Shown: positions 8,995 through 18,367 of the stretch, one piece after another
Position numbering within the stretch: the first letter of the stretch is position 1
How the letters are laid out: the number at the start of each line of letters is the position of its first letter
Assembly (NCBI GenBank): GCA_030141605.1
Contig: JAQGDQ010000347.1
Location: 64,759-128,758 of the forward strand
Direction: 5' to 3'
Source of the DNA: Tubiluchus corallicola
Taxonomy: Eukaryota; Priapulida; Priapulimorpha; Priapulimorphida; Tubiluchidae
Length of the DNA: 64,000 nt
The notes under the pieces: model-generated
Database searches by the model: none
The model's input: the letters and a program-made list of their open reading frames with translations, nothing else
Told to the model about the DNA's origin: nothing
Translations under genes and position numbers: made by a program

Positions 8995-10971
8995 TTACTC
9001 TATCTCTAAAACTAGAGACGATCTACCTGAAATTTTCAACTTATCTTTTAGCTGTATAAATTCGCCTGTCATAATGTCCTTTGACATTGAAGCCCCACAC
9101 AACACCTCCTCAAACCGCTTTAACTCTAATGTTCGCGCTTCCATGCTTCTATTTAGCACAACCATCACTCTCTCCTTATCGTCATACCTAAAATATACAT
9201 ATAAACCATCCCGTGGAGTAAAATGCATCATCTTGCCGTAATGGATAACACCCGCTTGCTTACGCCAGTTTACCATTCTCCTTACAAACTCTTGTGCCTC
9301 TTTTTGCCTGAAAGTCAAACCTTTACCTGTAAAGGCATTCACCTTATCTCCTTTCCAGCCACCAGGGAAATCACTACGAATAACTCCGTGCTCTGCCCTT
9401 TCCGTATTAGTCATCAAAACCTCTGTACCGTAATAAATCTGAGGAATGCCCCTTGTAGTTAGTATATAGGTTATTCCCAGCTTAAACATATTAAAATCCT
9501 CGCCTACCTGGGTATAAAACCTGCTCATATCATGATTGTCAGAAAAAACTACCATGTTATAAGGATTAGGATACAAAAAATCATTAGCTAACGCCTCATA
9601 AAGCTTAATCCAGTCATGCTGCCACTTCTCTTTCTCCCCATCTAAGCTTTTTTTCAGTGCAGACTGCAGTGGGAAATCCATCAGGCAAGGGAGACAGGAT
9701 CTATACCCATTAGAATTGACTTTCCCCTTTTGCCAATAAGATACAATAGCAGGATTATCTGTCCACTCTTCACCTACAATATTAAAATTAGGATACTCCT
9801 CCATCACTTCACACGTCCAGTCTCTCATAAAATCCATGTCTGGGTATGGATAAGTATCCACTCTCATACCTGCCAGGCCCAGATACTCAATCCACCAAAT
9901 ACTATTTTGTATAAGATACTTCGCCATAAACGGATTTCTTTGATTAAGATCGGGCATCGTTTTAACAAACCAGCCGTCAGTAAACATCTTATGATCTATT
10001 TTAGAAGCATAAGGATCTTGCAACACAGTCCTCTGATGATTAGTTCGTTGATACTCATCCTGAAAATTTAACCAATCTGACATAGGAAGATCTTTCATCC
10101 ACCAATGCCCTGAACCACAATGATTTAATATCACATCCATTATCAACTTAAGCCCTTGCTCTTTGGCTGTCTTGCTAAGCTGCCTGTACTCCTCATTAGA
10201 ACCATACCTCTCATCCACTCTATAGAAATCGGTAGTAGAATAGCCGTGATAAGAATATTGAGGCTGATTATTCTCAAGCACAGGGTTGAGCCATATAGCA
10301 GTAAAACCCATATCTTTAATATAACCCAAATGGTCTGATATACCACGAATATCTCCCCCATGGCGCCCATTTATATCATCTCTGTTTAGCCTATCTGGCA
10401 TACCCTCCACATTATCGTTATTAACATTACCGTTAGCAAAACGGTCAGGCGTGATAAGGTAGATAGCATCTGCATTGTCAAACCCTTCTATTGCCGCCCC
10501 CTCTTGCTCCCTTTGCAAAAGCTGATAGGTATATGACTTTACTACCTCACTGCCTTCCCTAAAGCTTATATCAAAACTCCCTGCTTTGGTATTACTCGCA
10601 ATAGTAAGGTTAACAAAAAGATAATTAGAATTTTGAACTCTTGTAGCCTGCTTCACAACTACTCCTTCATAATGAATCTCCGGCTGAAGTTTTGCGATGT
10701 TTTCGCCATATACAAGCAACTGCAACTCACTATTATTCATCTCCACCCACCAAAAGGGAGGCTCTACCCTGAGCTGTTGCGCTTCAGCAATAGTGTACGA
10801 CACTAATAGTAACGCTAAAAATGACACCCTTACAGGGCCTTTACAAGGCGAAATAATCTGACTCAAGCTGAGGAAAGATTCGGTAACAAACCGCAACTTA
10901 CTAACGTAAAGGAAGACTTTGACAAAAACATTAGCATAAAGGTAAATCTTGCAAAAATCTCTTATTTTCAT
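8995..10971 (-). CDS. Alpha-amylase family GH13 glycosidase (SusA/neopullulanase-like)
   Basis: Hydrolyses alpha-1,4-glucans to short oligosaccharides; probably secreted to the periplasm as in the Bacteroides Sus system. An N-terminal cyclomaltodextrinase-N domain (VEPPFWWVEMNNSELQLLVYG) precedes the GH13 barrel. Catalytic residues in the full frame are D372 in GMRVDTYPY, E401 in IVGEEWTDN and D478 in FSDNHDMSRF, with DVILNH at 279-284. A C-terminal beta domain follows. The frame starts at 10971, but its first ~46 codons are encoded by an R1 repeat and have no homology. The native signal peptide seems to be VSFLALLLVSYTIAEAQQ, which would need a GTG at 10827. The start is therefore uncertain and may have been altered by the repeat. 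Confidence 0.92.
   Translation of the reverse strand: MKIRDFCKIYLYANVFVKVFLYVSKLRFVTESFLSLSQIISPCKGPVRVSFLALLLVSYTIAEAQQLRVEPPFWWVEMNNSELQLLVYGENIAKLQPEIHYEGVVVKQATRVQNSNYLFVNLTIASNTKAGSFDISFREGSEVVKSYTYQLLQREQEGAAIEGFDNADAIYLITPDRFANGNVNNDNVEGMPDRLNRDDINGRHGGDIRGISDHLGYIKDMGFTAIWLNPVLENNQPQYSYHGYSTTDFYRVDERYGSNEEYRQLSKTAKEQGLKLIMDVILNHCGSGHWWMKDLPMSDWLNFQDEYQRTNHQRTVLQDPYASKIDHKMFTDGWFVKTMPDLNQRNPFMAKYLIQNSIWWIEYLGLAGMRVDTYPYPDMDFMRDWTCEVMEEYPNFNIVGEEWTDNPAIVSYWQKGKVNSNGYRSCLPCLMDFPLQSALKKSLDGEKEKWQHDWIKLYEALANDFLYPNPYNMVVFSDNHDMSRFYTQVGEDFNMFKLGITYILTTRGIPQIYYGTEVLMTNTERAEHGVIRSDFPGGWKGDKVNAFTGKGLTFRQKEAQEFVRRMVNWRKQAGVIHYGKMMHFTPRDGLYVYFRYDDKERVMVVLNRSMEARTLELKRFEEVLCGASMSKDIMTGEFIQLKDKLKISGRSSLVLEIE
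10834..10962 (+). repeat. Interspersed repeat R1 overlapping the 5' end of the GH13 frame
   Basis: 129 bp from AGGGCCTTTACAAGGCG to CTTGCAAAAATCTCT with the core CAACTTACTAACGTAAAG and GACAAAAACATTAGCATAAA. Read on the minus strand it supplies the first ~46 codons of the GH13 reading frame. Confidence 0.85.
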
Positions 10972-11078
10972 TTTATAAATGAACCCTTATTAGACTGTTA
11001 AAATGACGATACATAGCAGAAATAAGGGTGATCCCCCCTACCTCTACGATGAAAACTTTAACCTCTGTTTTTACCCCC

Positions 11079-11870
11079 TTATAACTCTATTTTATAAGTA
11101 GCCGGATCATGTCTAAGATCCAGGGTAATAGTATATGTACCCGCAGTAGTTAATGGAATAACCGGAGGGTCATCATCATCCTCTGTGGCTCTATACTGCA
11201 GCTGACCATATGCACCACCATATCCATACTGTGGCTGCCATTCACCATCAAAACGGAACTTAAAGGAACCCTCTTGGGCGGTAACATCTCCCTTTACCCA
11301 CAGGCCTGCTTCTACCTCTTTCATAATTATTACATCATCATCGGCCCAACCATTGAAGGCATCTCCAATCAACTCCCACGAGGGTGGTATATCAGAATAA
11401 GGTGCTGTAGTAAAAATAATAGAATTAGTTGAGTACATCGTATCTGCTAGTACTTCTTGAACTACCATTAACTTTAATTCAATGTCAACACTCTCACCCT
11501 CTGCTACCCCCAAGCCGTTGAAAATCCCATTATTCAAATCTTTAGTCACCATATAAAACTTCGTCCCACTTGTCTCTCCTATCGAGGTAGTGGTAGAAAA
11601 GTCTCCCCCCTTCCTGTCTATAATAACATAATACGTGGTTGCAATAGAAAGCCCATAATCAACAGCATCCCAGAATACACTATCTACTATCTCATCAGCA
11701 GCACCCTCCGATAAAGTGTAGGTCTCACCACTCTCAGGCGCTGTTATAATAGGAGACGTATAGGTATCACTGCCTCCTATTATTGTTTTATTATCCTTCT
11801 CACAAGAAAAAATAATGCCTGCGATTAAAATTGTTGTTAAAAATATATGTATCTGTTTCATAAAAAGCAC
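11079..11870 (-). CDS. SusE/SusF-like outer-membrane starch-binding lipoprotein
   Basis: Surface carbohydrate-binding component of the Sus-type locus. After the lipoprotein signal (KQIHIFLTTILIAGIIFSC) come a SusE N-terminal domain (ITAPESGETYTLSEGAADEIVDSVFWDAVDYG) and a C-terminal SusF/SusE starch-binding-type Ig domain (WELIGDAFNGWADDDVIIMKE, GLWVKGDVTAQEGSFKFRFDGEWQ, ITLDLRHDPATYKIEL). At 263 aa it is shorter than B. thetaiotaomicron SusE/SusF and has a single visible binding-type domain. Start taken at MLFMKQIH or the second Met three codons on. It follows susD by 13 bp. Confidence 0.88.
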   Translation of the reverse strand: MLFMKQIHIFLTTILIAGIIFSCEKDNKTIIGGSDTYTSPIITAPESGETYTLSEGAADEIVDSVFWDAVDYGLSIATTYYVIIDRKGGDFSTTTSIGETSGTKFYMVTKDLNNGIFNGLGVAEGESVDIELKLMVVQEVLADTMYSTNSIIFTTAPYSDIPPSWELIGDAFNGWADDDVIIMKEVEAGLWVKGDVTAQEGSFKFRFDGEWQPQYGYGGAYGQLQYRATEDDDDPPVIPLTTAGTYTITLDLRHDPATYKIEL

Positions 11871-11883
11871 TTTAATTTCAACA

Positions 11884-13467
11884 TTAATAACCGAGATTTT
11901 GTTCCAGTTTTGTGTTAGCCGTTATATCAGCAGCGGGTATAGGGAATAAATCGTATGTGGAACTTACCGACTTGCCATCCTTTACCCCTCCTTTCCATGG
12001 CCACATGTAATCTGTATCAGAAAACTTTCCAAAACGTATTAAATCAGTTCTTCTGTGACACTCCCAATAAAGCTCTCTGGCCCGCTCATCCAAAATAAAA
12101 TCGAGCGTAAGATCATCTTGATTTATATTACCAGAACTATTTCCATAAGCTCTTGCTCGCAGAGCATTGATATAACCCTCCGCATAACCTAAACGACCTT
12201 CTGCTCCTCCCCTTAGTACAGCTTCTGCGTACATAAGGTAGACATCAGCCAGACGAAACATAGGGAAATCGGTGTCAGGAAACTTAGCGGATGAACCAAT
12301 ACCGCCAGAGGAAACTTTATTGGTAAACTTCACGACCGAATACCCATGGTTAAAATTATGTATATCTTCTATCTCCAAGGTTTTACCATCATGAAAGAAC
12401 AGATACCGCTTATCATCAGGAGAGGTTGGAGGTGTAGTTGTAAACTTATCTATCAACGCTTTTGTTGTTCTTGTTCCACCCCAGCCACCTTCAACACCAT
12501 ATTCTACAGGATCCATATTCCCACCTATAGCACTGGCAATAATATACAAAGTTCCTCCCCATGTTTGTGTTCGCAACCCATCGAACCTTATGGGAAATAT
12601 AATCTCATTTTGTGCTCCATTGATATCATTATCTGCCATAAAAAGGTCTGCATAGTTGCTGTGTAAGGAGTAACCACTTTCTATTATTTTATTCAAATAC
12701 GTTATTGCCTCTGAGTATTTCCCTGCACCTACATAAACCTCAGCATTTAAATAGAGCTTAGCAAGCAACATCCAGGCAGCCGCCTTATCTGCCCTGCCAT
12801 AAGCTACCTGCTGAGGAGCTGAAAGTATCTCCTCTATATCTTTCAACTCAGCCTCTATATAATCAAACAGATCTTCCCTCTCTATCTGTTCCGGAAAAAA
12901 TGCACTTACTTCGTTATCCTCTGTAACAAAAGGAGGCCTGGCAAAAAGATCTATTGCGTGCCAATAGCTCAATGCTCTTAAAAACCTTGCCTCTGCTGCG
13001 TAAAGAGGAATATCTGTCCACTCCTCAGGAGCTTTTTGGGCCTGCCTTATAAACTCATTGCACAGCGTAACCTGATACATAATTCTCTGAAACATTGCTG
13101 TAACAAAAGAGTTTTGCGACGTCCAGCTCTGATTGTGAAAATCAGGAAGCCCCTCATCTGTCCACCCAACTACAGTTTCATCAGTAGGTAATTGCTGATG
13201 ATTAAAATATACTCTTAAATACGAATAAAAACCTTCATCTAAAACGTCAATATCGCTATTCCCGTCAGGCCCTTTCTGGCCGGTAACAGCAAGGCCTGCA
13301 TAGCACTTGGCTAATACACCCAGATAGACTTCAGGGCTGTCAAACACCTCATCCGTGGCCTTTATTTTATCGTCTATGGGTACTACTTCTAAATCCTTTA
13401 GGCAGGAGCTCAATAGAGCAACTCCCGCAATCACTATCAATAATATAATATTTTTTTGCTTCATCAC
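11884..13467 (-). CDS. susD: SusD/RagB-family nutrient-binding outer-membrane lipoprotein
   Basis: Substrate-capturing lid of a SusCD complex. A lipoprotein signal (KNIILLIVIAGVALLSSC) precedes a SusD-like domain with TPR helices: FQRIMYQVTLCNEFIRQAQKAP, AEARFLRALSYWHAIDLFARPPFVTEDN, DKAAAWMLLAKLYLNAEVYVG. The C-terminal RagB/SusD signature contains FPMFRLADVYLMYAEAVLRGG and LDFILDERARELYWECHRRTDLIRFGKF. 527 aa, a normal length. Coupled to susC (16-bp gap). Confidence 0.96.
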   Translation of the reverse strand: MMKQKNIILLIVIAGVALLSSCLKDLEVVPIDDKIKATDEVFDSPEVYLGVLAKCYAGLAVTGQKGPDGNSDIDVLDEGFYSYLRVYFNHQQLPTDETVVGWTDEGLPDFHNQSWTSQNSFVTAMFQRIMYQVTLCNEFIRQAQKAPEEWTDIPLYAAEARFLRALSYWHAIDLFARPPFVTEDNEVSAFFPEQIEREDLFDYIEAELKDIEEILSAPQQVAYGRADKAAAWMLLAKLYLNAEVYVGAGKYSEAITYLNKIIESGYSLHSNYADLFMADNDINGAQNEIIFPIRFDGLRTQTWGGTLYIIASAIGGNMDPVEYGVEGGWGGTRTTKALIDKFTTTPPTSPDDKRYLFFHDGKTLEIEDIHNFNHGYSVVKFTNKVSSGGIGSSAKFPDTDFPMFRLADVYLMYAEAVLRGGAEGRLGYAEGYINALRARAYGNSSGNINQDDLTLDFILDERARELYWECHRRTDLIRFGKFSDTDYMWPWKGGVKDGKSVSSTYDLFPIPAADITANTKLEQNLGY

Positions 13468-13483
13468 ATCTATTTTTCAAAAA

Positions 13484-16453
13484 TTAAAAACTAGCATTTA
13501 TTCCCAATAAAAATGTTCTTGCCCTGGGATAAACACTCTTATCAATAGCATTCACTTCCGGATCCAAACCTTTATACGAGGTTATAGTAAAAACATTTTG
13601 TGCTGTGCCATAAACCCGCAAACTCAACTTATCTCCTATAAGTTTCTGGAAAGTATAACCTGCTGACAAATTATCTAATTTGAAATATGAGGCATTTTGC
13701 ACAAAATAATCCGACTTATATGTATCTGCAAAGCTGGTTTCAAACCCATTATCTAACCCTATTTTCAGCAAGTTTTGAGTGTACTGCTGCCCAACATTAT
13801 AAATATCCTGCTCAATCCCTCTTGTACGCTCCACATTATTATAAAGGTAGTTACCAAAACTTGCCCGGGATGTAAAAGAGGCATCCCAATTTTTGTATTG
13901 TGCTCTTGAAGATAGTCCGAAGTACACATCTGGAGCTGGACTTTTGTAGTGGTAAAGATCTTCTTCATTTATAATACCATCATTATTTCTATCTACATAA
14001 AGCCCTTCTATTGGCTTCCCATCCTCACCATAAACCTGTTCATAAACATAAAAACTACCTGCAGCATACCCCACACTATGTATCTGGACACTATTTGTTA
14101 TATGTACATCACCATGCTCTATTCCAACATAACTGGGATCATCCGTTAATGTAAGCTTCGTTATCTTGTTCCTGTTCATTGTCGCATTAAGACCCACTTC
14201 CCAGAAAAAATCTCTCCTGTTATTAAATACTATTCCATTAATAGCAACCTCAAGGCCATTATTCTCCAGGTTTCCTACATTTGTCAATATTCTATTTGTC
14301 AGATTGGAACCACTGGGGACATTTATTTGATTGATTAAATCTTTCGTCTCTCTTCTATAATAATCAATCGTTCCATATATCCTGTTTTTTAGAAAACCAT
14401 AATCTATCCCAATATTATAGGTTGTAGTCTCTTCCCATTTTAGATTTTCATCATAGCCATCAGGCCTGATAGTTGTTATATACTGATCTCCAAACGGGTA
14501 TTGCACTTTATCATCACCATAAGTATATTTTGCAATGGCAGGATAATCTCCGGAATTAATATCCTGTTGTCCGGTAATACCATAACCAAGGCGCAACTTC
14601 AAGTTAGACACAAAGTCCACATCTGCCATGAAACTCTCCTCTTTCATCCTCCAAGCAAAGGCCACAGAGGGGAACAAGCCCCAATGGTTAAGAAACCTGC
14701 TCGTTCCATCATATCTTAACGTAGCTGTTAAAAGGTACTTATCAGCATAAGTATAATTTGCACGGCCAAAAAATGAAATTAAATAATTCTCAGTTTTATT
14801 AACTACACTATCCAGTAAGTTTGTACCTAAAGCATTTGTCTTGTACTCATCATCATATACCCAGAAATGTTGCCAGGAGTATCCTCCCATAGCGCTTATC
14901 TTGTGCTTATCTATCTCTTTGCTATATGACAAATAACTCTCTAAAAGCTTGCTCTTTTTCTCCTGTGAATACCTCTTATCAGTCCCTCCAAAATTACTCT
15001 CTTCGGTTGTAGGATGGATAGCAAAATCAAAAGCAGCATTTTCAGGTATAAACACTGTTCCATCTGACTTTGAATAGTCATACCCCAGGTTTAAATGCAC
15101 ACTTAAATCCGGTAAAAAGTGCACCTTATATACCGTCTCTATATTCCCTATAAACCTGGAAACTTTTGACCTGTCATCTCTTTGCTCTAGCTCGGCAACA
15201 GGGTTTGAAGGAGCATCTTTATTAGGTGTGCTACCGCTTGTCCAGGTATAATATCCTCCCCATTGATTATCCTCCCTAACAGGCTGGGTAGGATCAATCC
15301 TAAGAGAATTCCCTGCAACATCAGACTCAGCAAACCTGTTTTTCACAAAAACCCCTCTGCCGTTAATATTAAACTTCAGATGATCTTCCAAAAAGCTCGG
15401 CGTTAGCCCTATTGACCCAGTAGTACGTTTAAACTCCGATGTACTTAAAATACCATCAATATCAGAATATCCTACAGAGGCCCTGTAAGGAATATTTTTG
15501 TAAGAACCTGTAAGGCTAAGATTATGATCCATACCAAAAGAGGTTCTGTACACCTCATCCTGCCAGTCAGTATTGGCATTGCCAAGTAAAGAGTAAGCCT
15601 CGCTATCTTCTCCAAACCTGTCTGCAACAAGACTCCTAAACTCATCTGCACTTAAAACCTCCAGCATTTTACCCGGAGTATATATGGCCCCATAAGCACT
15701 ATAGTCTATTTTTAGAGGTGCTCCCTTCTCTCCCTTTTTTGTCGTTATTACTATCACTCCATTGGAGGCACGCGAACCATAAATAGCAGTAGCCGAAGCA
15801 TCTTTTAGTATTGTAAAAGATTCAATATCATTAGGATTAATAGAACTTAGCGGATTACTCATCCCTTTGACCTCCTTATTATCCAATGGGACCCCATCCA
15901 ATACAATCAGAGGATCATTTGTGGCAGACAAAGAAGCTCCGCCCCTTATTCTTATTTGTGTGGCACTACCCGGTTGCCCACTTGCCGCGCTTACCTGAAC
16001 CCCAGAAACTTTACCAAGCAATAATTCATCTGCAGAAACAATAGACCCATGATTAAAATCCTCTTCGGATACCCCTACAACTGAACCCGTAGCATCTTCT
16101 TTTTTCTGGGAGCCATAGCCAATAACTAGTACCTGCTCCAAGCTAATGTTGGAAGACTGTAGCTGGACATTAATAACTCCCCTTGCTCCTACTACCTCCT
16201 CCTTGGCATCCATACCTATAAAAGAAAATACCAAAACTGCATCACCTGAGGAAACAGATAATGAATAAAAACCATCTATATCAGTAATGGTTCCTGATAA
16301 AGTCCCTTTTATAACCACGGACGCTCCTGCCAGAGGCTTTCCATAATCATCCAAAACGTTACCTGTAACAGCTCGCTCTTGCGAAAAGGCCGGGCTGGTA
16401 AATACTACCAACAAAAGCAGTATAAACGGCAACCCAATAAAATGTTTTTTCAT
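13484..16453 (-). CDS. susC: SusC/RagA-type TonB-linked outer-membrane transporter
   Basis: TonB-dependent channel that pulls oligosaccharides across the outer membrane. Order: signal peptide (HFIGLPFILLLLVVFTSPAFSQ), carboxypeptidase-regulatory domain (VTGNVLDDYGKPLAGASVVIKGT, ~28-110), TonB box region (LEQVLVIGYG), plug (VVGVSEEDFN..., IRIRGGASLSATNDPLIVLDGVPLD, ILKDASATAIYGSRASNGVIVITTKKG) and a 22-strand-type barrel ending ARTFLLGINASF. 989 aa. First gene of the susC-susD-susE-GH13 locus; no anti-sigma or SusR-type regulator is seen next to it. Substrate is likely starch/maltodextrin because of the GH13 partner, which is inference. Confidence 0.97.
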   Translation of the reverse strand: MKKHFIGLPFILLLLVVFTSPAFSQERAVTGNVLDDYGKPLAGASVVIKGTLSGTITDIDGFYSLSVSSGDAVLVFSFIGMDAKEEVVGARGVINVQLQSSNISLEQVLVIGYGSQKKEDATGSVVGVSEEDFNHGSIVSADELLLGKVSGVQVSAASGQPGSATQIRIRGGASLSATNDPLIVLDGVPLDNKEVKGMSNPLSSINPNDIESFTILKDASATAIYGSRASNGVIVITTKKGEKGAPLKIDYSAYGAIYTPGKMLEVLSADEFRSLVADRFGEDSEAYSLLGNANTDWQDEVYRTSFGMDHNLSLTGSYKNIPYRASVGYSDIDGILSTSEFKRTTGSIGLTPSFLEDHLKFNINGRGVFVKNRFAESDVAGNSLRIDPTQPVREDNQWGGYYTWTSGSTPNKDAPSNPVAELEQRDDRSKVSRFIGNIETVYKVHFLPDLSVHLNLGYDYSKSDGTVFIPENAAFDFAIHPTTEESNFGGTDKRYSQEKKSKLLESYLSYSKEIDKHKISAMGGYSWQHFWVYDDEYKTNALGTNLLDSVVNKTENYLISFFGRANYTYADKYLLTATLRYDGTSRFLNHWGLFPSVAFAWRMKEESFMADVDFVSNLKLRLGYGITGQQDINSGDYPAIAKYTYGDDKVQYPFGDQYITTIRPDGYDENLKWEETTTYNIGIDYGFLKNRIYGTIDYYRRETKDLINQINVPSGSNLTNRILTNVGNLENNGLEVAINGIVFNNRRDFFWEVGLNATMNRNKITKLTLTDDPSYVGIEHGDVHITNSVQIHSVGYAAGSFYVYEQVYGEDGKPIEGLYVDRNNDGIINEEDLYHYKSPAPDVYFGLSSRAQYKNWDASFTSRASFGNYLYNNVERTRGIEQDIYNVGQQYTQNLLKIGLDNGFETSFADTYKSDYFVQNASYFKLDNLSAGYTFQKLIGDKLSLRVYGTAQNVFTITSYKGLDPEVNAIDKSVYPRARTFLLGINASF

Positions 16454-16766
16454 TTGTTTATTCAGTTTGTTTTCAATTAATTAGACAAAATCAATAATAT
16501 AAAACTATTACTCATAACATGTTAAAAAACTTTTGCTCCCACCAATAAATACAAAGTATTTGCAAATAGCTTTTTAACCATGCCTACCTCACAATTTTAC
16601 AGCGCCGATTTGAGACTAGTAAAAAGTTATTGAGACACAATATACACATATATTAACATAAATTTATATTTATTTTGAAATTTATTTTGAAATTCATCCT
16701 GATATACCAACTCTAGCAGTGCACCACATTTTTCAACCGGCTAAAGCTTTATAATGAAGCACAATA
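16454..16766. other. Intergenic leader of the Sus-type locus
   Basis: AT-rich region upstream of susC (minus strand). It contains the direct duplication ATTTATTTTGAAATTTATTTTGAAATTC at about 16669-16696 but no clear Bacteroidota -33/-7 pair in the minus orientation that I could support. The promoter of the locus should lie here. Confidence 0.4.
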
Positions 16767-16906
16767 AGATCTTTACAGATCGAAACAATTTGGCTCAGAC
16801 CAAAAATATAACCCAGTAAAAACCCGCAGCTTGCTGACGTAAATGAGGAACTTGAAGAGGACTCTCACGAAAATATTAATAAAAAGATGAATTTTGAAAA
16901 AATCTC
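16767..16906 (+). repeat. Interspersed repeat R1, full-length copy
   Basis: 140 bp from AGATCTTTACAGATCGAAAC to TTTTGAAAAAATCTC; core CGCAGCTTGCTGACGTAAAT and AAAATATTAATAAAAAGATG. It lies between the Sus-type locus and tRNA-Arg. Confidence 0.85.
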
Positions 16907-17005
16907 ATCATACTACCGTCCAAACCTGCCTGCACTAAAAAGCATACCTAATCAAGCCCCCTGTTTTATAAAAACTGTTATATTTGCACTGTTTTAGAAT
17001 TAGAT

Positions 17006-17079
17006 GGACCCGTAGCTTAATTGGATAGAGCACCTGACTACGGATCAGGAGGTTAGGGGTTCGACTCCCTTCGGGTTCA
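17006..17079 (+). tRNA. tRNA-Arg (anticodon ACG)
   Basis: 74-nt cloverleaf. The acceptor stem GGACCCG pairs with CGGGTTC (one G-U) plus discriminator A. D stem GCTT/GAGC, anticodon stem CCTGA/TCAGG with loop CTACGGA (anticodon ACG, reads CGU), variable loop AGGTT, T stem AGGGG/CCCTT with loop TTCGACT. The CCA end is not encoded. An intrinsic terminator follows at 17084. Confidence 0.96.
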
Positions 17080-17083
17080 CTCG

Positions 17084-17126
17084 AAAGAGGGCATTTAGTC
17101 GTTTTGGCTGCTTGTCCTCTTTTTTT
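17084..17126 (+). terminator. Intrinsic terminator of tRNA-Arg
   Basis: Stem AAAGAGG (17084-17090) pairs with CCTCTTT (17116-17122), followed by further Ts. It sits five bases after the tRNA. Confidence 0.75.
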
Positions 17127-17641
17127 GCCCACACCTTTCTCCTTTCTTACCGTGACCCTAACTGCACTTATACATCTTTTAAGGTTTAAAGCTGTATTAG
17201 CAGAAAAGAATATATTATCTAAAGAGCTTTTAACCAGACACATAGATAAAAAAAGGATCTACTGCTTCAAAATGTTGTGCTAATGATGTTCAGCCTCCTG
17301 TTAAAGTTTAATGTTATTTGTTTTGCCAACAATATTCAAGTATCAGATTTTGAGATAGTAATAGGCAGTTTGTTGATCATAAACTAGCTAGCTCAAATGG
17401 CTCAATTGACGCTCGTAAGCATCAATTCCGGTTCAAATCGCCTATTCAGGGAAAAGAAGCCCAACTGATAAGGCATAATATGAACAGTTCATATTATGTA
17501 GTAAACTAAAAAATTAATGATACAAAATACTAATTTATGTTAAATTATACCTATATTTAAGCTATAATTACTGTTTGAAAGCTTAGTGCAGTTAAACCCT
17601 GTGCTAATCAATACACTATATTGCTAAACAACATTAAAAAA
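17127..17641. other. Non-coding stretch after tRNA-Arg
   Basis: No supported gene. Around 17385-17450 a stretch (TAGCTCAAATGGCTCAATTG ... CCGGTTCAAATCG) resembles tRNA D- and T-arm words but no stems close into a cloverleaf. I saw no copy of the tRNA 3' end that would mark an integration site. Confidence 0.4.
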
Positions 17642-18142
17642 ATGAAGAGAAAAATTTCTACAATCATTGCTTTATTGATCACTACTTTTAGCTATTCGCA
17701 GAATGATTCAAGCTTAGCCATTGAGAAAGATAATAACTTAAAGATCAATGTTTTCTATTTATTAGCCGGATTTCCAGAATTCTCTTATGAGAGAATATTA
17801 GATGAGAATTCCGCAGTTGGAGTTTCATTAGCTTTTACTATAGACGATTATCTTATTGATAACTATAACTTTATTCTGTCACCTTACTATCGACTTTATT
17901 TTGGAAATAAAAGAGCAGCTGGATTTTTTATGGAGACCAATGGAGCAGTGTTTTCGGAAAAATATGATAAAAAGAAAAATGAAATAGGCGCAGGTATAGG
18001 TTTTTCCATTGGCGTAAAACTTCTAGCAAAAAATAATTGGACTGGAGAATTATCTTTTGGATTTGGGAGAAATTTTATAAATACAGACAAAATCAATGAT
18101 TTTTATTTGAGAAATAGTATAACATTCGGAAAACTATTTTAA
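17642..18142 (+). CDS. Small predicted outer-membrane beta-barrel protein
   Basis: 166 aa from the ATG at 17642 (MKRKISTIIALLITTFSYSQN gives a clean signal peptide ending S-Y-S-Q). A longer frame starts at TTG 17621 and spoils the signal peptide. Alternating short hydrophobic strands (LKINVFYLLAGFPEFSYERIL, AVGVSLAFTIDDYL, NFILSPYYRLYFG, AAGFFMETNGAVFS, IGAGIGFSIGVKLL, GELSFGFGRNF) ending in a hydrophobic residue (GKLF) fit an eight-stranded barrel similar to DUF3575 proteins. Function unknown. Stands alone, followed by a hairpin at 18175. Confidence 0.72.
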   Translation: MKRKISTIIALLITTFSYSQNDSSLAIEKDNNLKINVFYLLAGFPEFSYERILDENSAVGVSLAFTIDDYLIDNYNFILSPYYRLYFGNKRAAGFFMETNGAVFSEKYDKKKNEIGAGIGFSIGVKLLAKNNWTGELSFGFGRNFINTDKINDFYLRNSITFGKLF

Positions 18143-18174
18143 AATAACGCGACACAAACTACAACTGCAATTCT

Positions 18175-18207
18175 GGGTGTGTCCGGGCGCAGTCGAACAC
18201 ACCCGGA
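18175..18207 (+). terminator. GC-rich hairpin after the barrel gene
   Basis: GGGTGTGT (18175-18182) pairs with ACACACCC (18197-18204); an alternative nested pairing is TCCGGG/CCCGGA. No T-tract follows, so termination is uncertain; it may be a 3' stabilising hairpin. Confidence 0.45.
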
Positions 18208-18367
18208 ACTGCTAAAGTCAATTTTAACCTGAAACTATTGTAAAATAAAAGAATTATAAGGGAAATATTACAGATAATCATAACTAAAAAGCGGCAGCAC
18301 TTTTTATAAAAAATTTACTATCTTCGTCACGGCCAGTAGGTCTTTAAAATTTAAGGTAGAAGGTAAT

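Noticed and set aside
16935-17243. 102-aa minus-strand reading frame containing SRTPNLLIRSQVLYPIKLR
   Set aside because: It is the antisense of tRNA-Arg; this peptide is a well-known false ORF over tRNA genes.
17385-17450. Possible second tRNA or tRNA-derived attachment site
   Set aside because: Only D-arm and T-arm-like words; no acceptor or anticodon stem closes and there is no copy of the tRNA-Arg 3' end.
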